A stretch of DNA of 64,000 bases from Miscanthus floridulus. Its lineage: Eukaryota > Streptophyta > Magnoliopsida > Poales > Poaceae. The DNA is taken from NCBI RefSeq assembly GCF_019320115.1, contig NC_089593.1, forward strand, positions 17,282,870 through 17,346,869, written 5' to 3'. Positions 9,062 to 20,108 of this stretch are shown here, in pieces. The translations under genes were made by a program, and so were the position numbers. Position 1 is the first letter of the stretch. Every line of letters begins with the position of its first letter. The notes under the pieces are model-generated. The model was not told the origin of the DNA. It was given only the letters and a program-made list of their open reading frames with translations, and ran no database searches.

Positions 9062-11728
9062 TGTAAGATCGAGATGGCGGACTAGAGGGGGGGTGAATAG
9101 TCCTTTCTAAAATTAATCATGTCAGCTTACCGAAACAAATGCGGAATTAAAACTATCGATCTAGCCAAGACTACACCCCTCTATCTATGTTCTCTAGCAC
9201 CATGCAAAGATCCTAATTAAGCAATTTAGGTGTCGGGATAGCTAGAGCCCACCTAATCAATTCTAGGAGTAAGGTCACAAACCTATGCCACTAGTACTTC
9301 AAGCAATGAGGGAGCTCCTATAAATACTAGTAAGCAAAAGCACAAAGTCAACTAAGCTCACTAGCAATGCTCAATAACAAGGCTACCAATGCCAAATTAG
9401 AGAGCGTAAATACTTAGCTACACAAACTAAGCAATGTGACTAACAAGGTTACACAAACCAAATTAACCACGCAAGGGAGCTACTTCTATGCTACACAAGC
9501 AAGAAGGTAACTAGTGAGCTACACCAGCTAACTAATTACAAGAGCAACTACACAAGCACAATGTATATAAAAGTAATCACAAGCTTGTGTAAAGGGATTG
9601 CAATCCAACGGGAAGAACAAGATTGACATGGTGATTTTCTCCTGAGGTTCACGTGCTTGCCAACACGCTACGTTCTCGTTGTATCGACCGCTCACTTGGT
9701 GGTTCGGCGGCTAATTGGCATCACCCACCAAGCCCGCACGTCGGGCACCGCAAGAACCTACCCCAAAAGTAAGGGTAGCTCAATGATACGCTCAACTAGA
9801 GTTGCTCTTCGTGGCTCCCGCGGGGCGAGCACAATGCCCCTCACAAAATTCTTCTCCGGAGCACCACACAAGCTTCTTACGGGCTTTGATGGAGACCACC
9901 ACCAAGCCGTCTAGGAGGTGGCAACCTCCAAGAGTAACAAGCACCACTGGCTTGCAACTCGATCACCTAGTGCCACTTGATGCAACCTCATGATACAATC
10001 GCACTAGAATCGCTCTCTCACACAATCAAATGATCACTATCAAGCATATGTGAGATGGAGGGCTCCCAAGCACTCTCAAGCATGGACACAAAGTCCCTTG
10101 AGGTGCTCCTCACCAGCCATGGCCGAGACCACCTTCTATTTATAACCCCACGGGCTAAACTAGCCGTTACCCCTTCACTGGGCGTTTTTTGGGTTGACTG
10201 GACGCGTCGGTCATATCGACCGGACGCTGGACCTCAGCGTCTGGTCAACGGATGCTCGCCATGTGTCGCCTCCATTAAACCTCAGTCACTTGATCTCAAC
10301 GGTCAAGTGATGATCAGACACAGCTGCTCAAAGTGACCGGACGCAGGACCCTAGCATCCGGTCGTTTCCAGTAAGGTTCTAGTCGTGACCAGACGCGTCC
10401 GGTCGGTTACAATCAGACGTAGCATCAGCGTCTGGTCCTTCTTCAACTTTTCTGCATCACCTATGTCACCATACATCAGCCTAACCAGATGCATCCTGGC
10501 TTCAAATACTGAGCGTCCGATCTCAATGGTTAAGTTGCAACCAGACGCAGTAGAGTGTATGACCGGACGCAGGACCCCAGCATCTGGTCACTTCCAGTAA
10601 GGTACCAGAAGTGAGAAAACATGACCGGACGTGTCTGGTCGGTCACGATTAGACATAGCATCAGCGTCCGGTCATTTCTCCTCTTCTCTGTGCTACCACA
10701 TTAGCGCGACCGGACGCACCCAGCCAGCGTCCGGTCGAAGACCGATGCCTGCGTGCACTCTGCTACCACTGACCGGACATAGGACCCCAGCGTCCGGTCA
10801 CCACATGACCAGCATCCGGTCCACTCTATGAGACCCTGTCTTTTTTGTATCGGACGCCGGTGGCACCGTCGGACTGTCCGCACTCTATGGGAGGACATTC
10901 CGCCGATGGAGTTTCGAACCCTTGCCTCCGTTCCTTCACCAAGTTGATCCACATCAACTCCAACTTCATCTTCTTTGTAAATGTGCCAACACCATCAACT
11001 GTACACCCCCATGTGTATATGTGTTAGCATTTTCACAATCATTTTTCAAAGGATTAGTCACTCAACTTGCCACGCCACTCGATCCTAGCGACGATGCAAA
11101 GTTAGATCACTTGAGTGGCACTAGATGACCGATATACAAACAAGTTTGCCCCTCTTAATAGTACGGCCATCTATCCTAAATCCGGTCATCAACTTCTCTA
11201 CACACCTATGACCGGTGAAATGAAATGCCCTAGGTTATACCTTTGCCTTGCGCATTCCATTCCATCACCTCCAATGTCGATACAACACATGCACTAACAT
11301 GATCAACAATGATATGATCCACTTCATATCATCATATGATCATATTGGTTCATCGATCTTGACTTCATTTGCTTTTCACCGTTGCCTTCGTCCATCGGCG
11401 CCAAGTCTTGCTTAAGTTTCACCGCCACGCGGTCCATCGCTCCAAAACCTCCGACTTGCCCTTCACGCTTGCAACCTGTCCATCAAGCCAAGTTATGTCT
11501 TGATCTTCTCCACCTTGATCACATGACTCAATGTCATGTCTCATTTGCAATGAGCTCCTTCATCATCACATGTGTGAGCTTTGCAACATCTTCAAGTCAT
11601 TTTCACCTTCATGGCATACGTTGCTCACACACATGTACCTATGCACTAATCACCTGTGTATCTCACATAAACACAATTAGTCCATCTAGGTTGTCACTCA
11701 ATTACCAAAACCACATAAGGACCTTTCA
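9062..11728 (-). mobile_element. 3' LTR of Sirevirus-type Copia element B (reverse)
   Basis: On the minus strand the LTR runs from TGAAAGGTCC (11728) to CTTACA (9062), giving TG...CA ends and a length of 2667 bases. The plus-strand signature GACTAGAGGGGGGGTGAATAG at its low end is the complement of the Sirevirus LTR 3' terminus. Next to the high end is the complement of a polypurine tract (CCCCTTTTTGG) and of the GTCATCAATTACC motif also found beside the LTR of element C. Its middle (10170-10870) is packed with CCGGACGC palindromes. It is inserted into the Gypsy gag fragment. Confidence 0.85.
10170..10870. repeat. Cluster of GACCGGACGC/GCGTCCGGTC palindromes
   Basis: More than a dozen forward and inverted copies of a CCGGACGC core occur in 700 bases, many as pairs such as GACCGGACGCAGGACCCCAG followed by CGTCCGGTCA. 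Several are decayed to CCAGACGC or CATCCGGTC. This is the LTR palindrome region typical of Sireviruses, and the array is unusually dense here. Confidence 0.85.
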
Positions 11729-13755
11729 ATCTTCCCCTTTTTGGTAATTGATGACAACTCTATAAAGATATGGAAATTAAGCTCTTTTGGATTCATATTG
11801 CTTGCCCAAGCAATTTTACCATGTGTAGATGATTTTGGACAAGTACCACAAACCCAAAATGGTAGTTTAGCTCCCCCTACATATGTGCTAAAGTGTTTGG
11901 TTTGAAGTTCGCACATATGCATAGATTGTAATTGTGGTAGAGTAATTACTATCAAATGATGCTAAGGTGTATAGAGTAAACCTTTAAAGTGTGATACCAA
12001 TCGGAGTTGCACCTTTAAGTTTATCCTTAGCACCATGGTTAGCTAGATAACACTTGGAAATAAAAAGCACTAGATACCTCGTGAGATCAACATTTAAAAG
12101 CAAGGTACTAGCATTACTTGAAAAGCATACCAAGTGTCTAGCTATCATCCTGTGCAAGCTAGTTTTCATTTCATCAATCAAATTCTACAACTAGCATACA
12201 TCACACAAGCATGCATATTAAATTTAAGAACTTATGCAATGCAAGCAAGCACATGAATATGCACATATCAAATGCAATTAATCAAAGTTCATGAGCTTGC
12301 TCCCCCTACTTGTGTACTTCTTTTGTTCAAGAATTTTGACCCATCTCTTTTCTTCAATGTTGCTCCATCTTTGTCCATGTCTATGTCCAACCTCTACTTC
12401 TTTATCTCAATCTCTCCCAAAGCTCATATCTTATCTTATCTCTCTTGTACAATCTTAATCTCAAGGCTTTCATATCTTTGTACAATCTTTTCCCCTTTGT
12501 CATCAATTTCTATAAAAGGTGTGCTTCTTATTGATGCAAAGGTATGCATTTGGGGTAGATGGTTGAGGCTTGAATCTTGCATTTTTTATGGACATCACTT
12601 GATTGTTGGAATGACACCACTTGTAGATACCACTTGTAACTTGTACCACTTGTATCTTGTGTAGGGCTTCTTGAGATACCACACATAGGATCTTTGATCT
12701 TGATATCAATTTATGTGACACCTCCCCCTAAGTGATAGCATGGGTCATCCATTTGATACACTTGAGCTCTTGTAGGTGAGTGATGCATTCTTCAATTGAT
12801 GACCACTTAAAGTTGAGGATCACTTGTGGAACCATCGTCTTACGTGATTGATACCATGTGTAGATGTGATACCAATTGAAAGAATCTTTTAGTATGGAAC
12901 CACTTGTTGGATTTATCAATAAAAATCATTTCTTGAACATTTGCTATCTTCATGAGTACCACTTATAGGATATCACTTGTGAGTTGATCTAGACATCACT
13001 TGTAAATTCTTGATGAAACACTTGAGTCTAGATACCACTTGTAACAAACAAACTAGATATCCATTTGCATTGTTGTCTTGTTCTTGTACTTCTATCACTA
13101 TCATGAGCTTCTATGGTTGACTTGAATTAAATTGATTTTTCTAAGTTTCTAAGTTTGGTTTGAACCAATGATAAGCTTCTTCACATCTTTTACAAAGGTT
13201 ATCTTGCCAATATTGTGTTTGTCTCTTGTTAGCAATCCAAATTAAATTAAGTACTTGGGTTCACTAACTCATGAATAAATTCATATATTAACCACTAGAT
13301 CAAGTAATCATTCAAGCAATAGTGGTAGGCTATGAATTTTAAACATTTTATTTATTATGCATGATCCTATAAAGCATGTACTATATACACTAACCGCATA
13401 CCAGTAAGGGATGAAATGATCATGCACATTACAATGATACCTTTGCTATATTGGAGTAGATGATAGTCACATAGATTCCAATTCATTACTCTAATAGCAA
13501 TGTAAAGTCTAATTATAAGCTTGGTGAAGACCAATATGTACCATTGTGAATTTTATTCTTCACCCATATGAAATGAATACCACTTATGATCAAGTACACT
13601 TTCTTGTTGTGGTTGGCTTATTTCATCTTTTGATCTTTGCTTGCATGAGAACATCAATTTGAGAATACCACTTGAAATATCATGACTAGCTTTTTTTTAG
13701 GTGTTGCTTGCTTTTCTTGATCAATCCTTTTGATTACTTCAACTAAGCATCTCAA
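11729..13755 (-). mobile_element. 3' non-coding internal region of Sirevirus B (reverse), pol lost
   Basis: The segment resembles the reverse complement of the 3' region of element C (53915-55122), including the AGCACATATG and AAAATTGCTTGGGCAAGC stretches. Complements of polypurine tracts occur at about 11869 (GCTCCCCCTACAT), 12298 (GCTCCCCCTACTTG) and 12722 (CCTCCCCCTAAG). Multiple polypurine tracts are a Sirevirus hallmark. About 2 kb remain, no pol coding sequence is left, and the far end is truncated. Short phrases such as ACCACTTGTA recur many times between 12600 and 13040. Confidence 0.65.
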
Positions 13756-13849
13756 GTGTTCGAATTATGGATTATTACTGTTAGCTGGTTTGGTGTAAGA
13801 GAAAAATACTGTTTTGGCTGGAAATTTACGATCGTCTACGACCACGCGA
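13756..13849. mobile_element. Possible MITE fragment
   Basis: The segment contains GCTGGTTTGGTGTAAGAGAAAAATACTG split by minor changes, a core shared with 19678-19710 and common in small non-autonomous grass elements. It ends in GCGAACAG, which could pair with GTGTTCGA at the start. Target duplications are not clear. Confidence 0.35.
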
Positions 13850-14126
13850 ACAGACTGCTTATCTGGCTCTAGTCTGGGTACTAATCTAGCTGTATTTTTC
13901 TCTAAAATACTGGTTGTCAGCCTAGTAACCGAATCATGTTGGTTGACAATTTTATTGTCTAACCAACTTCATCACGGAAAGAGCATACAGGGGGGTGTGT
14001 GTGTGGAATCAACGAAATCGCATAGAGGGAGCGAGCGGCCGAAGAGGTATGGATCGATTAGCTAAGATTAATGCCTAATATGGATTCCATGGTCTTCAGT
14101 AACCATTCCGCCGCGGTGAACAGGAG
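13850..14126 (+). other. Region upstream of the Ulp1-like pseudogene
   Basis: About 280 bases separate the MITE-like fragment from the first recognisable exon. I see no clear TATA box, repeat or coding motif. It may hold the promoter or the end of a carrying transposon. Confidence 0.3.
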
Positions 14127-15561
14127 ATGAACAGGTTGAAGGAAGAAGCAGCAAGGACTGATGGCCCAGCGTCAAGCATTGGATCCAGATGCTCGGGACA
14201 AAGGAGCTGCTGGATGAAGGAAGAAGAAGGGGGAACAATACGCCGCAAGGTACGTAATACTGGACTGGATTGTAATTACTAAATTAATATGGTAATTGAA
14301 TCTCTAGAAACAATATCTTGGGAATTGAATGGCTATCAATGTGATTAAATATCTCTACATACCTCTGCCTGAGACGTTTATATATCAAAGTAATGTTACA
14401 ATCTTCAAGTAAACGAGTTTTACTTATAGTTGTGTTGTTTCATTTCAAATGTGGATCTTGTTAGCTTCACTGCTCATACAAGATTGACACGGTGGCTGAA
14501 GTTTTTGGGGACATGAAGGGGCATAAAGAACAGCTGTTGAGAGCTATGAAGTTTGGTGGTCTGATGCACCTGCCTAGGATAGAAACAACTGCAGTGAAAT
14601 CTGTAAACAAATGTAGTAAGAAGGTGAAGCAAGACGTAAGAGCACACACAAAGACAGTAACTCTAGATGGCTGTTTACTACTACTGCAGGTAAACTTGGT
14701 ATTGTCAAATAAATGAATATATACTGAGCAATTAGTACATACAAAATTTTAACATATAAAGAATTTTCTGCAAACAGATAGCATACCTGGACAACCTGGA
14801 TTTTGGAGCATACTCAACGGCACATTTCTTGACTCCAAGGGTGAAGTATTTCACAAAGGAGATGATGGATAGGTTGGCAAACATGGACAAGGCAAGCTAT
14901 ACAACAGACCAGGAATATAAGTTTGGTGAAACTGAGGTGAGTGTCATACAAAATCATGTGGTCTTGCCAAAGAACAATGTTTATACTTTGCTGTGGACTA
15001 AAATAAACAAATATGAAAATATCTTGACAAAACAGATAAGACATGCGTCTGAGACAATATATAGCAGAGGAATGAAGTTTAGGCAAATTCTGGCATCAAT
15101 GAGAGAAGACTGCAACATACATATGGTAGCTTCTGTTCATTTAAGATGTCAACTTCTACATGCAACAAAATTTTTAATTATTCCATCACATTTCTTCAGC
15201 TAATAGAGTACATTAATGTATGCAATGAGGAGCACAAGAGGAAAATGAGAACTAAACACAAAGCTTTCGCTGATGAACAGCTGAAAGATATCAATGAATA
15301 CAATGAACATGTTAACTCAATGCTGAGAACATGGGCAACAATTGGGAAGGTCAATGTCCCACAAAAAGGAGGTCAGTAATTAACATTGTTTTTCTGGGAG
15401 TCTTACATGAATGTGGTGAGTTCACTGCTGAGATCCTGGGCAGCAATCTTACATGAATCTTTGAATAAATCTGTGCAGATAAGATGGATTGGGGGGGTCA
15501 AGACGAAAATATAGATAATACAGGAGCAAGCACGCAAGAAATTGATACATGTCATAGAAAT

Positions 15562-15595
<34 letters not shown>
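15562..15595. repeat. Poly-G run of 34 bases
   Basis: An uninterrupted run of 34 G follows CATAGAAAT in an exon-like part of the Ulp1-like pseudogene, where it would encode polyglycine. Long poly-G is rare in plant DNA, can form G-quadruplexes and is prone to sequencing and replication slippage, so the exact length is uncertain. Confidence 0.9.
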
Positions 15596-15596
<1 letters not shown>

Positions 15597-16280
15597 GGGA
15601 GCACAGGCTACTACGTTTCCTTATAAGAGAGAGGACCCCAACCAGCAAAGAGTGGTGATCACACGCAGTAGGGAAACTGAGACAGTAACTCGGGCCTAGC
15701 AAGAACACAACAGAGAGCAACCATGTCTGACTGCTTCGGGTCAAGAGGATTGGAGAGCACTAAGGTGAAGCTGTTGGAGGCTATGAGTAAGCAAGCTGAG
15801 AAACAAAAGAAAAAACTAGTTGGCATAGGTAAAAAACTAAATACAATTAAATGTGTATACTGCATACTACATCCGCAAAAAGAGATAACAGTACATGTTA
15901 TTTACTAAAATGAGCAGGGACAGGTGCAAAGGACGTAATTAACAGCAACAGATGTCATTCTTCCTCAGATCCTGATGAAAGGCTACCTGTAAGAGAGTTG
16001 ATAGAAGTAAGTTCAGATAGCTCCATAGACAATGGAGATGTGGACAAAAATAACGATACTTCTCTGAACAATACTCCGGGCAAGGAAGCGATCACCGCTA
16101 AGTGTCAGCGACAGATGAATAGCGGCTACTGTGGAAATGAAAAAATGCAGACTGAAGATGAAGCGGGTTCAGAAGAATGCAGTTGTTACACCACTGATCA
16201 GAATGATCATTACTATGATACGGTGGACGCAATAGGAGACAAAGTTCAGGAGAGAGGGGGCCCTAGCTGGCCAACAATAT

Positions 16281-16396
16281 GGTCTGTTTGGAACGCAGGA
16301 ATTTCATAGGAATCGCGTATGAATTTCACAGGAATCAGTTCAATTTCACAGGAAAAACGCAGGAACGGGAAATATTTCCCGCATTCCAAACAGGCC
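16281..16396. mobile_element. Small MITE inserted in a pseudogene exon
   Basis: The 116-base segment starts GGTCTGTTTGGAACGCAGGA and ends GCATTCCAAACAGGCC, imperfect terminal inverted repeats of about 20 bases. The inside is made of short repeats of AATTTCATAGGAATC type. The coding-like frame is recognisable before it (up to about 16275) and possibly after it, so it appears to disrupt an exon. A target duplication is not obvious. Confidence 0.75.
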
Positions 16397-18365
16397 TGTA
16401 ACTTATACGACTCTGATGGGCACATGATCGAGGTCATCGGTAGAGGTGAGTTCAAACAGATTAGTATAATATTTCAAGTACGTGGTGAAGAACTGTCTAT
16501 GCTAAGACATACAAGCTAATAGTGGCACAAACTGCAGGTGAAAATAAGCCAAGTCTGTGCTACGGACGACTAGAAGGGGGCGGTTACTGTGGCACAGTTC
16601 TGTTGAATGATGGGCTAGGGGATGGTAAGTCCCAAAGTGGGCTGATGAGTACTTGATATTACTTAAGTACGGCCTATAATATTACTCACTGATGTAAATG
16701 ACTGATAAGAATGTTTCTTCTAACAGAACAAGCAATAGAAGAAGATGATGTATTCATAAACACAACACATGAAGAGAATGACATGACTGATGAACTTAGT
16801 GTTCAGCCAAACAACTATGTGCTGGGAATATTACCAGGGGAGTCTCCCGGCAGCACAGTGTTATTTGGATATAGGTATGGATAATATGCAATTGGGTGTT
16901 AAAGTTGAAAAATAATTGATTCGGTAATTTCACATGCCCTTTCCTCGTTGACAAATATAAACAGAGGACATGGAAGACTATTGCCCAACACCAATTTCAA
17001 TGAGAAAGGATAGTAACCAAGAGATTGTTGAGGTGAACAAGAAAAATACTATGGTCGGCATTGAAGTGGACATCACATTCATGTGCAATCTCACAAGGTT
17101 TGGAGTATCTCCATTCGCGATAAACATGACACACAAAGATTCTGAGTTGGATTCTATACTGAGTCCAGAAGGCAATTGGTAAGGTGGCAGATCATGAAAA
17201 ACACATGTAGGTGCCTCGTATATACAATGCAAGCATTTAGGAATTCCTTCAATATGTATGTATTAAAAAGCAATATGGAAATAACAGGGTCTGGTACCTG
17301 CATACCATGCCATCTACCCTGAAACTGGAAGGGCAAGATGTAGAAAGAATGATGGTGAGCTCTGATGACTTCACCATTGATATAATGGATGCATTGGTGC
17401 GCCTGTACCAACAAATGGATGATGAAATGTACGAGAGATGGAGCGAGAAACGTTGGAGGCATTTCCTTCCAACAGACTTTGCAGTAAGAATGGCATGTTG
17501 CATATCTACTATAAACTATACATGATGATTAACTTCTGATATGATTCAGTGCCTGATCTGGGGCTGTTGAATGCAGGTATCAGCATTGAATCCCAATATT
17601 GAAATGGGTTCTGCACGTCTGGAGGACTTGTTCGTGGGCTGCCACATTTCATACAATGTGGGAGACTGCAGGCTAGTAAGTAAACAAGAGTAACTAAATT
17701 GTTTCATATAAATAACAATCAAAGGATGAAAGCTAATAGCTAAAAAAAATGAAAATAGGTGATTGCAACCGTCATGGTCCATTGGGATTGGTGTTTGTAC
17801 GTTTGAGATTTTGAAAGAAACAAAATAATTGTTCTAGATCCAATAAGCATGCAAAAGGGTGTCGATTTCTTGAGGATGAAACACTGACAGTGACATTGAT
17901 GCATAGTGGGATGAAGTATTGCAAGCATCATTTCTTCCCTTATCCGTACGATGATATGGAAAGCTGGACTGAAGAATATGTTGATATCAAAGTAGCTAAT
18001 GGCAGCAGGTTAGTTTATTTTTAGAAATCCAGTATATATAGATGGGCAAGAAACATTTAGTGACTAACACTGATTAATCTTGTCTGCAGCAATGAATCTG
18101 GTTTGTACACCATGTTCTATGCAAGATATTTTGATGGCGAAGTTCTCACAAGGATATTAACTCAGGAAAGTTACACAACTGTAGCTCTCAATACACGTTA
18201 AACAATAAAAATGTTGAATTATGCTAACTTTTGTGCGTACAAAAAAAACAGGAATCAAGCAAGGGGCAGAGGACTAACATGATGTGCCAACTTCTGAGAA
18301 TTAAAGGAAATTTAGGACAACCACCGGAATGCATACAAGATGCAATCTGTCCAGGGAGTCGCTAG

Positions 18366-19215
18366 TGGAACCGCAGGGAAAAGAGTGAACTTTTAGTGAC
18401 AGTCTTTTGTAAGCACAATGTTTGCACCTGAGGATGTCAGATCATACATCCAGTGCTGAACAAAACTTTGGGCTGAGATGATTAGAATGCTTTAGCAAAT
18501 TATTATGTAATAAATAGACATCGGTCGTTGGTGTACCGTTCGGAATTATATATGAGTTTTTAGAACAGTGTTCTATGAACACACTATCTGGGGATGACAG
18601 ATGTCATGAGACATCAGGCCATGTAGAACTGTTTTAACTGATATTACTGTAATGGTGATTAGAGTTGTAATGTAGTCTGCGCTCACCTGCAGCTACAAAA
18701 AAATATCTCTTCAAAGTATGAATTCATGAGACTATTAATGATTTATTGTAAAATATGTTGAAACTGGACATGGTTAACTATATAGCACCTGGATAAGCGT
18801 TTGCAGGATAAGCGTTTGCAATACACAACCAAACAAGCTGCTCAAAGATACACAAGGATGAAAGAGCTCTTGCTAGCTACTAACAAAAGGAAAGATCAAA
18901 CACATAGAATCTTCAAGCTCCATGCAACAACTGCAAGGAGAAAAAAGCCTTCCAAAACGACAGACACGAAGCTGTCGGATTGTGCGCGTGTTGTATCATG
19001 GAATGCTGCAAATCTCGAAGTTGCTTCTCCTATGTTGATATCTGAGCATCCTTCTGACAAATTGCTACGCGTGTTGATTGGAGCTCGGACTCAATAGACT
19101 GAACGGTGACGGAATGGCAGTGGAGTACCATTGCTTCGACATAGTTGTCGAGCAGGTCCTGCCATATCCACAGGTTGCAAGCCTGCGTGGAGCACAAATA
19201 ATGGTATGCATGTAA
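18366..19215. other. Region downstream of the Ulp1-like pseudogene
   Basis: The first 430 bases are AT-rich with no recognisable gene and could be 3' untranslated sequence. From about 18801 to 19097 an open frame of 98 codons on the plus strand (MQDKRLQYTTKQAAQRYTRM start, basic, ending at a TAG) could be a further exon or unrelated. I do not recognise its product. Confidence 0.35.
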
Positions 19216-19234
19216 GGTCTTGTTTAGTTCCTTC

Positions 19235-19530
19235 GTCAAAGGATGGCTAGTCCAGTTGGTTAATTAAGATATGCTAGTCACTCCGATGACATTCTCCAGG
19301 TCCTGAGTTCGACTTTCAGTGGGAGCGAATTTCAGGCTGGGGGTTAAAAAAAATCCCCTCGCCGGTCCCGGGTGCCAAAGCACTGGTTTAAAGGAGATGG
19401 CCCATCTTATGGGTTACGTCTCCCGGTGTCGGGCCGGGGCCGGGGTTCGGGGGTTTTCTCGGCCTGTGTGAGAAGGCCTTCTTCTTACGTATAATGCCAG
19501 GGGGGCGGCTTGCCCCTCGTAGGTCGAGTT
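19235..19530 (+). mobile_element. tRNA-derived SINE inserted in the MITE
   Basis: The segment has a pol III A-box-like stretch (GGCTAGTCCAGTTGGTTAA, about 19244) and a B-box-like stretch (GGTCCTGAGTTCGAC, about 19299), followed by a GC-rich body and a short T-rich end. It is flanked by 15-base direct repeats TTGTTTAGTTCCTTC at 19220-19234 and 19531-19545, a target duplication as expected of LINE-mobilised SINEs. It resembles the Poaceae SINE families. Confidence 0.8.
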
Positions 19531-19627
19531 TTGTTTAGTTCCTTCCCTAAAACTTTATACCCTATCACATCGAATGTTTATGCACATGCATAAAGTATTA
19601 AATGTAGACTAAAAAAATAACTAATAG

Positions 19628-19762
19628 CATATTCGTTTCGGCTAGATTGACTTATAAGCCATGGCTGAAAGTACTACTGGCTGGTTTGGTGTGAGAGAAA
19701 AATATTGTTCGTTGGCTGATAAGCCAAGGCTTATAAGCCGAATACGAGCTGCCGAACAGGCT
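19628..19762. mobile_element. Second nested MITE (hAT-like)
   Basis: The segment starts near TATTCGTTTCGGCTAG and ends GCTGCCGAACAGG, and contains CTTATAAGCC on both sides in inverted order plus the GCTGGTTTGGTGTGAGAGAAAAAT core. Such small elements are frequent in grasses. Exact ends and target duplication are uncertain. Confidence 0.5.
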
Positions 19763-20108
19763 TACACAGATTGCGTGTATTTTGCGAGACGAATTTTTTG
19801 AGCCTAATAAGTCCATGATTAGATAATATCGTGCTACAATAAACATGTGCTAATGACAGATTAATTACTCTTAATAAATTCATTTCACAGTTTACAGACC
19901 AGTTCTGTAATTAGTTTTTTATTAGTATTCGAGAACACTCGTGCTACAGTCATGTGCTAATGACGAACTAATTAGTCTTAATAAATTCGTTTCACGGTTT
20001 ACAGGCGAGTTCTGTGATTAATTTTTTATTAGTATCGGAACACTCCTTTCAACATCTCATAAAACATCACCCCCAAACTTTACACCCATAGAACTAAACA
20101 AGGCCTAA

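Larger units (their letters stand above)
14127..18365 (+). pseudogene. Ulp1-like (C48 peptidase) multi-exon pseudogene
   Basis: Exons with GT...AG borders can be followed: 14127-14249 (MNRLKEEAARTDG start), 14483-14689, 14778-14936 (YLDNLDFGAYSTAHFLTPRV), 15036-15125, about 15200-15371, a low-complexity exon from about 15480, about 15968-16440 (acidic), 16963-17180, about 17288-17482, 17579-17670, 17759 to about 18008, 18090 to about 18170, and 18252-18365. The C-terminal part resembles Ulp1/SUMO-protease domains: HWDWCLYV with the His, IIVLDPIS with the Asp, and NESGLYTMFYARYFDGE where DCG is usual. Ser thus replaces the catalytic Cys. A TGA at 17804 sits between HWDWCLYV and DFERNK, a TAG ends the low-complexity exon at 15697, and a MITE splits an exon at 16281. 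In grasses such genes are often carried by MULE or CACTA transposons, but I could not find terminal repeats. Confidence 0.65.
19216..20105. mobile_element. Tourist-like MITE carrying two nested insertions
   Basis: The element starts GGTCTTGTTTAGTTCC and ends GAACTAAACAAGGCC, clear terminal inverted repeats, and is flanked by TAA on both sides (19213-19215 and 20106-20108), the three-base target duplication of PIF/Harbinger (Tourist) elements. It contains a partly repeated inside: CTAATTAGTCTTAATAAATTC-like phrases occur twice, near 19858-19885 and 19965-19992. A SINE and another MITE interrupt it, so the original element was about 450-470 bases. Confidence 0.8.

Noticed and set aside
10055..10336. 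Open frame in the palindrome-rich LTR of element B
   Set aside because: It lies inside an LTR in the opposite orientation, with no domain. Coincidental.
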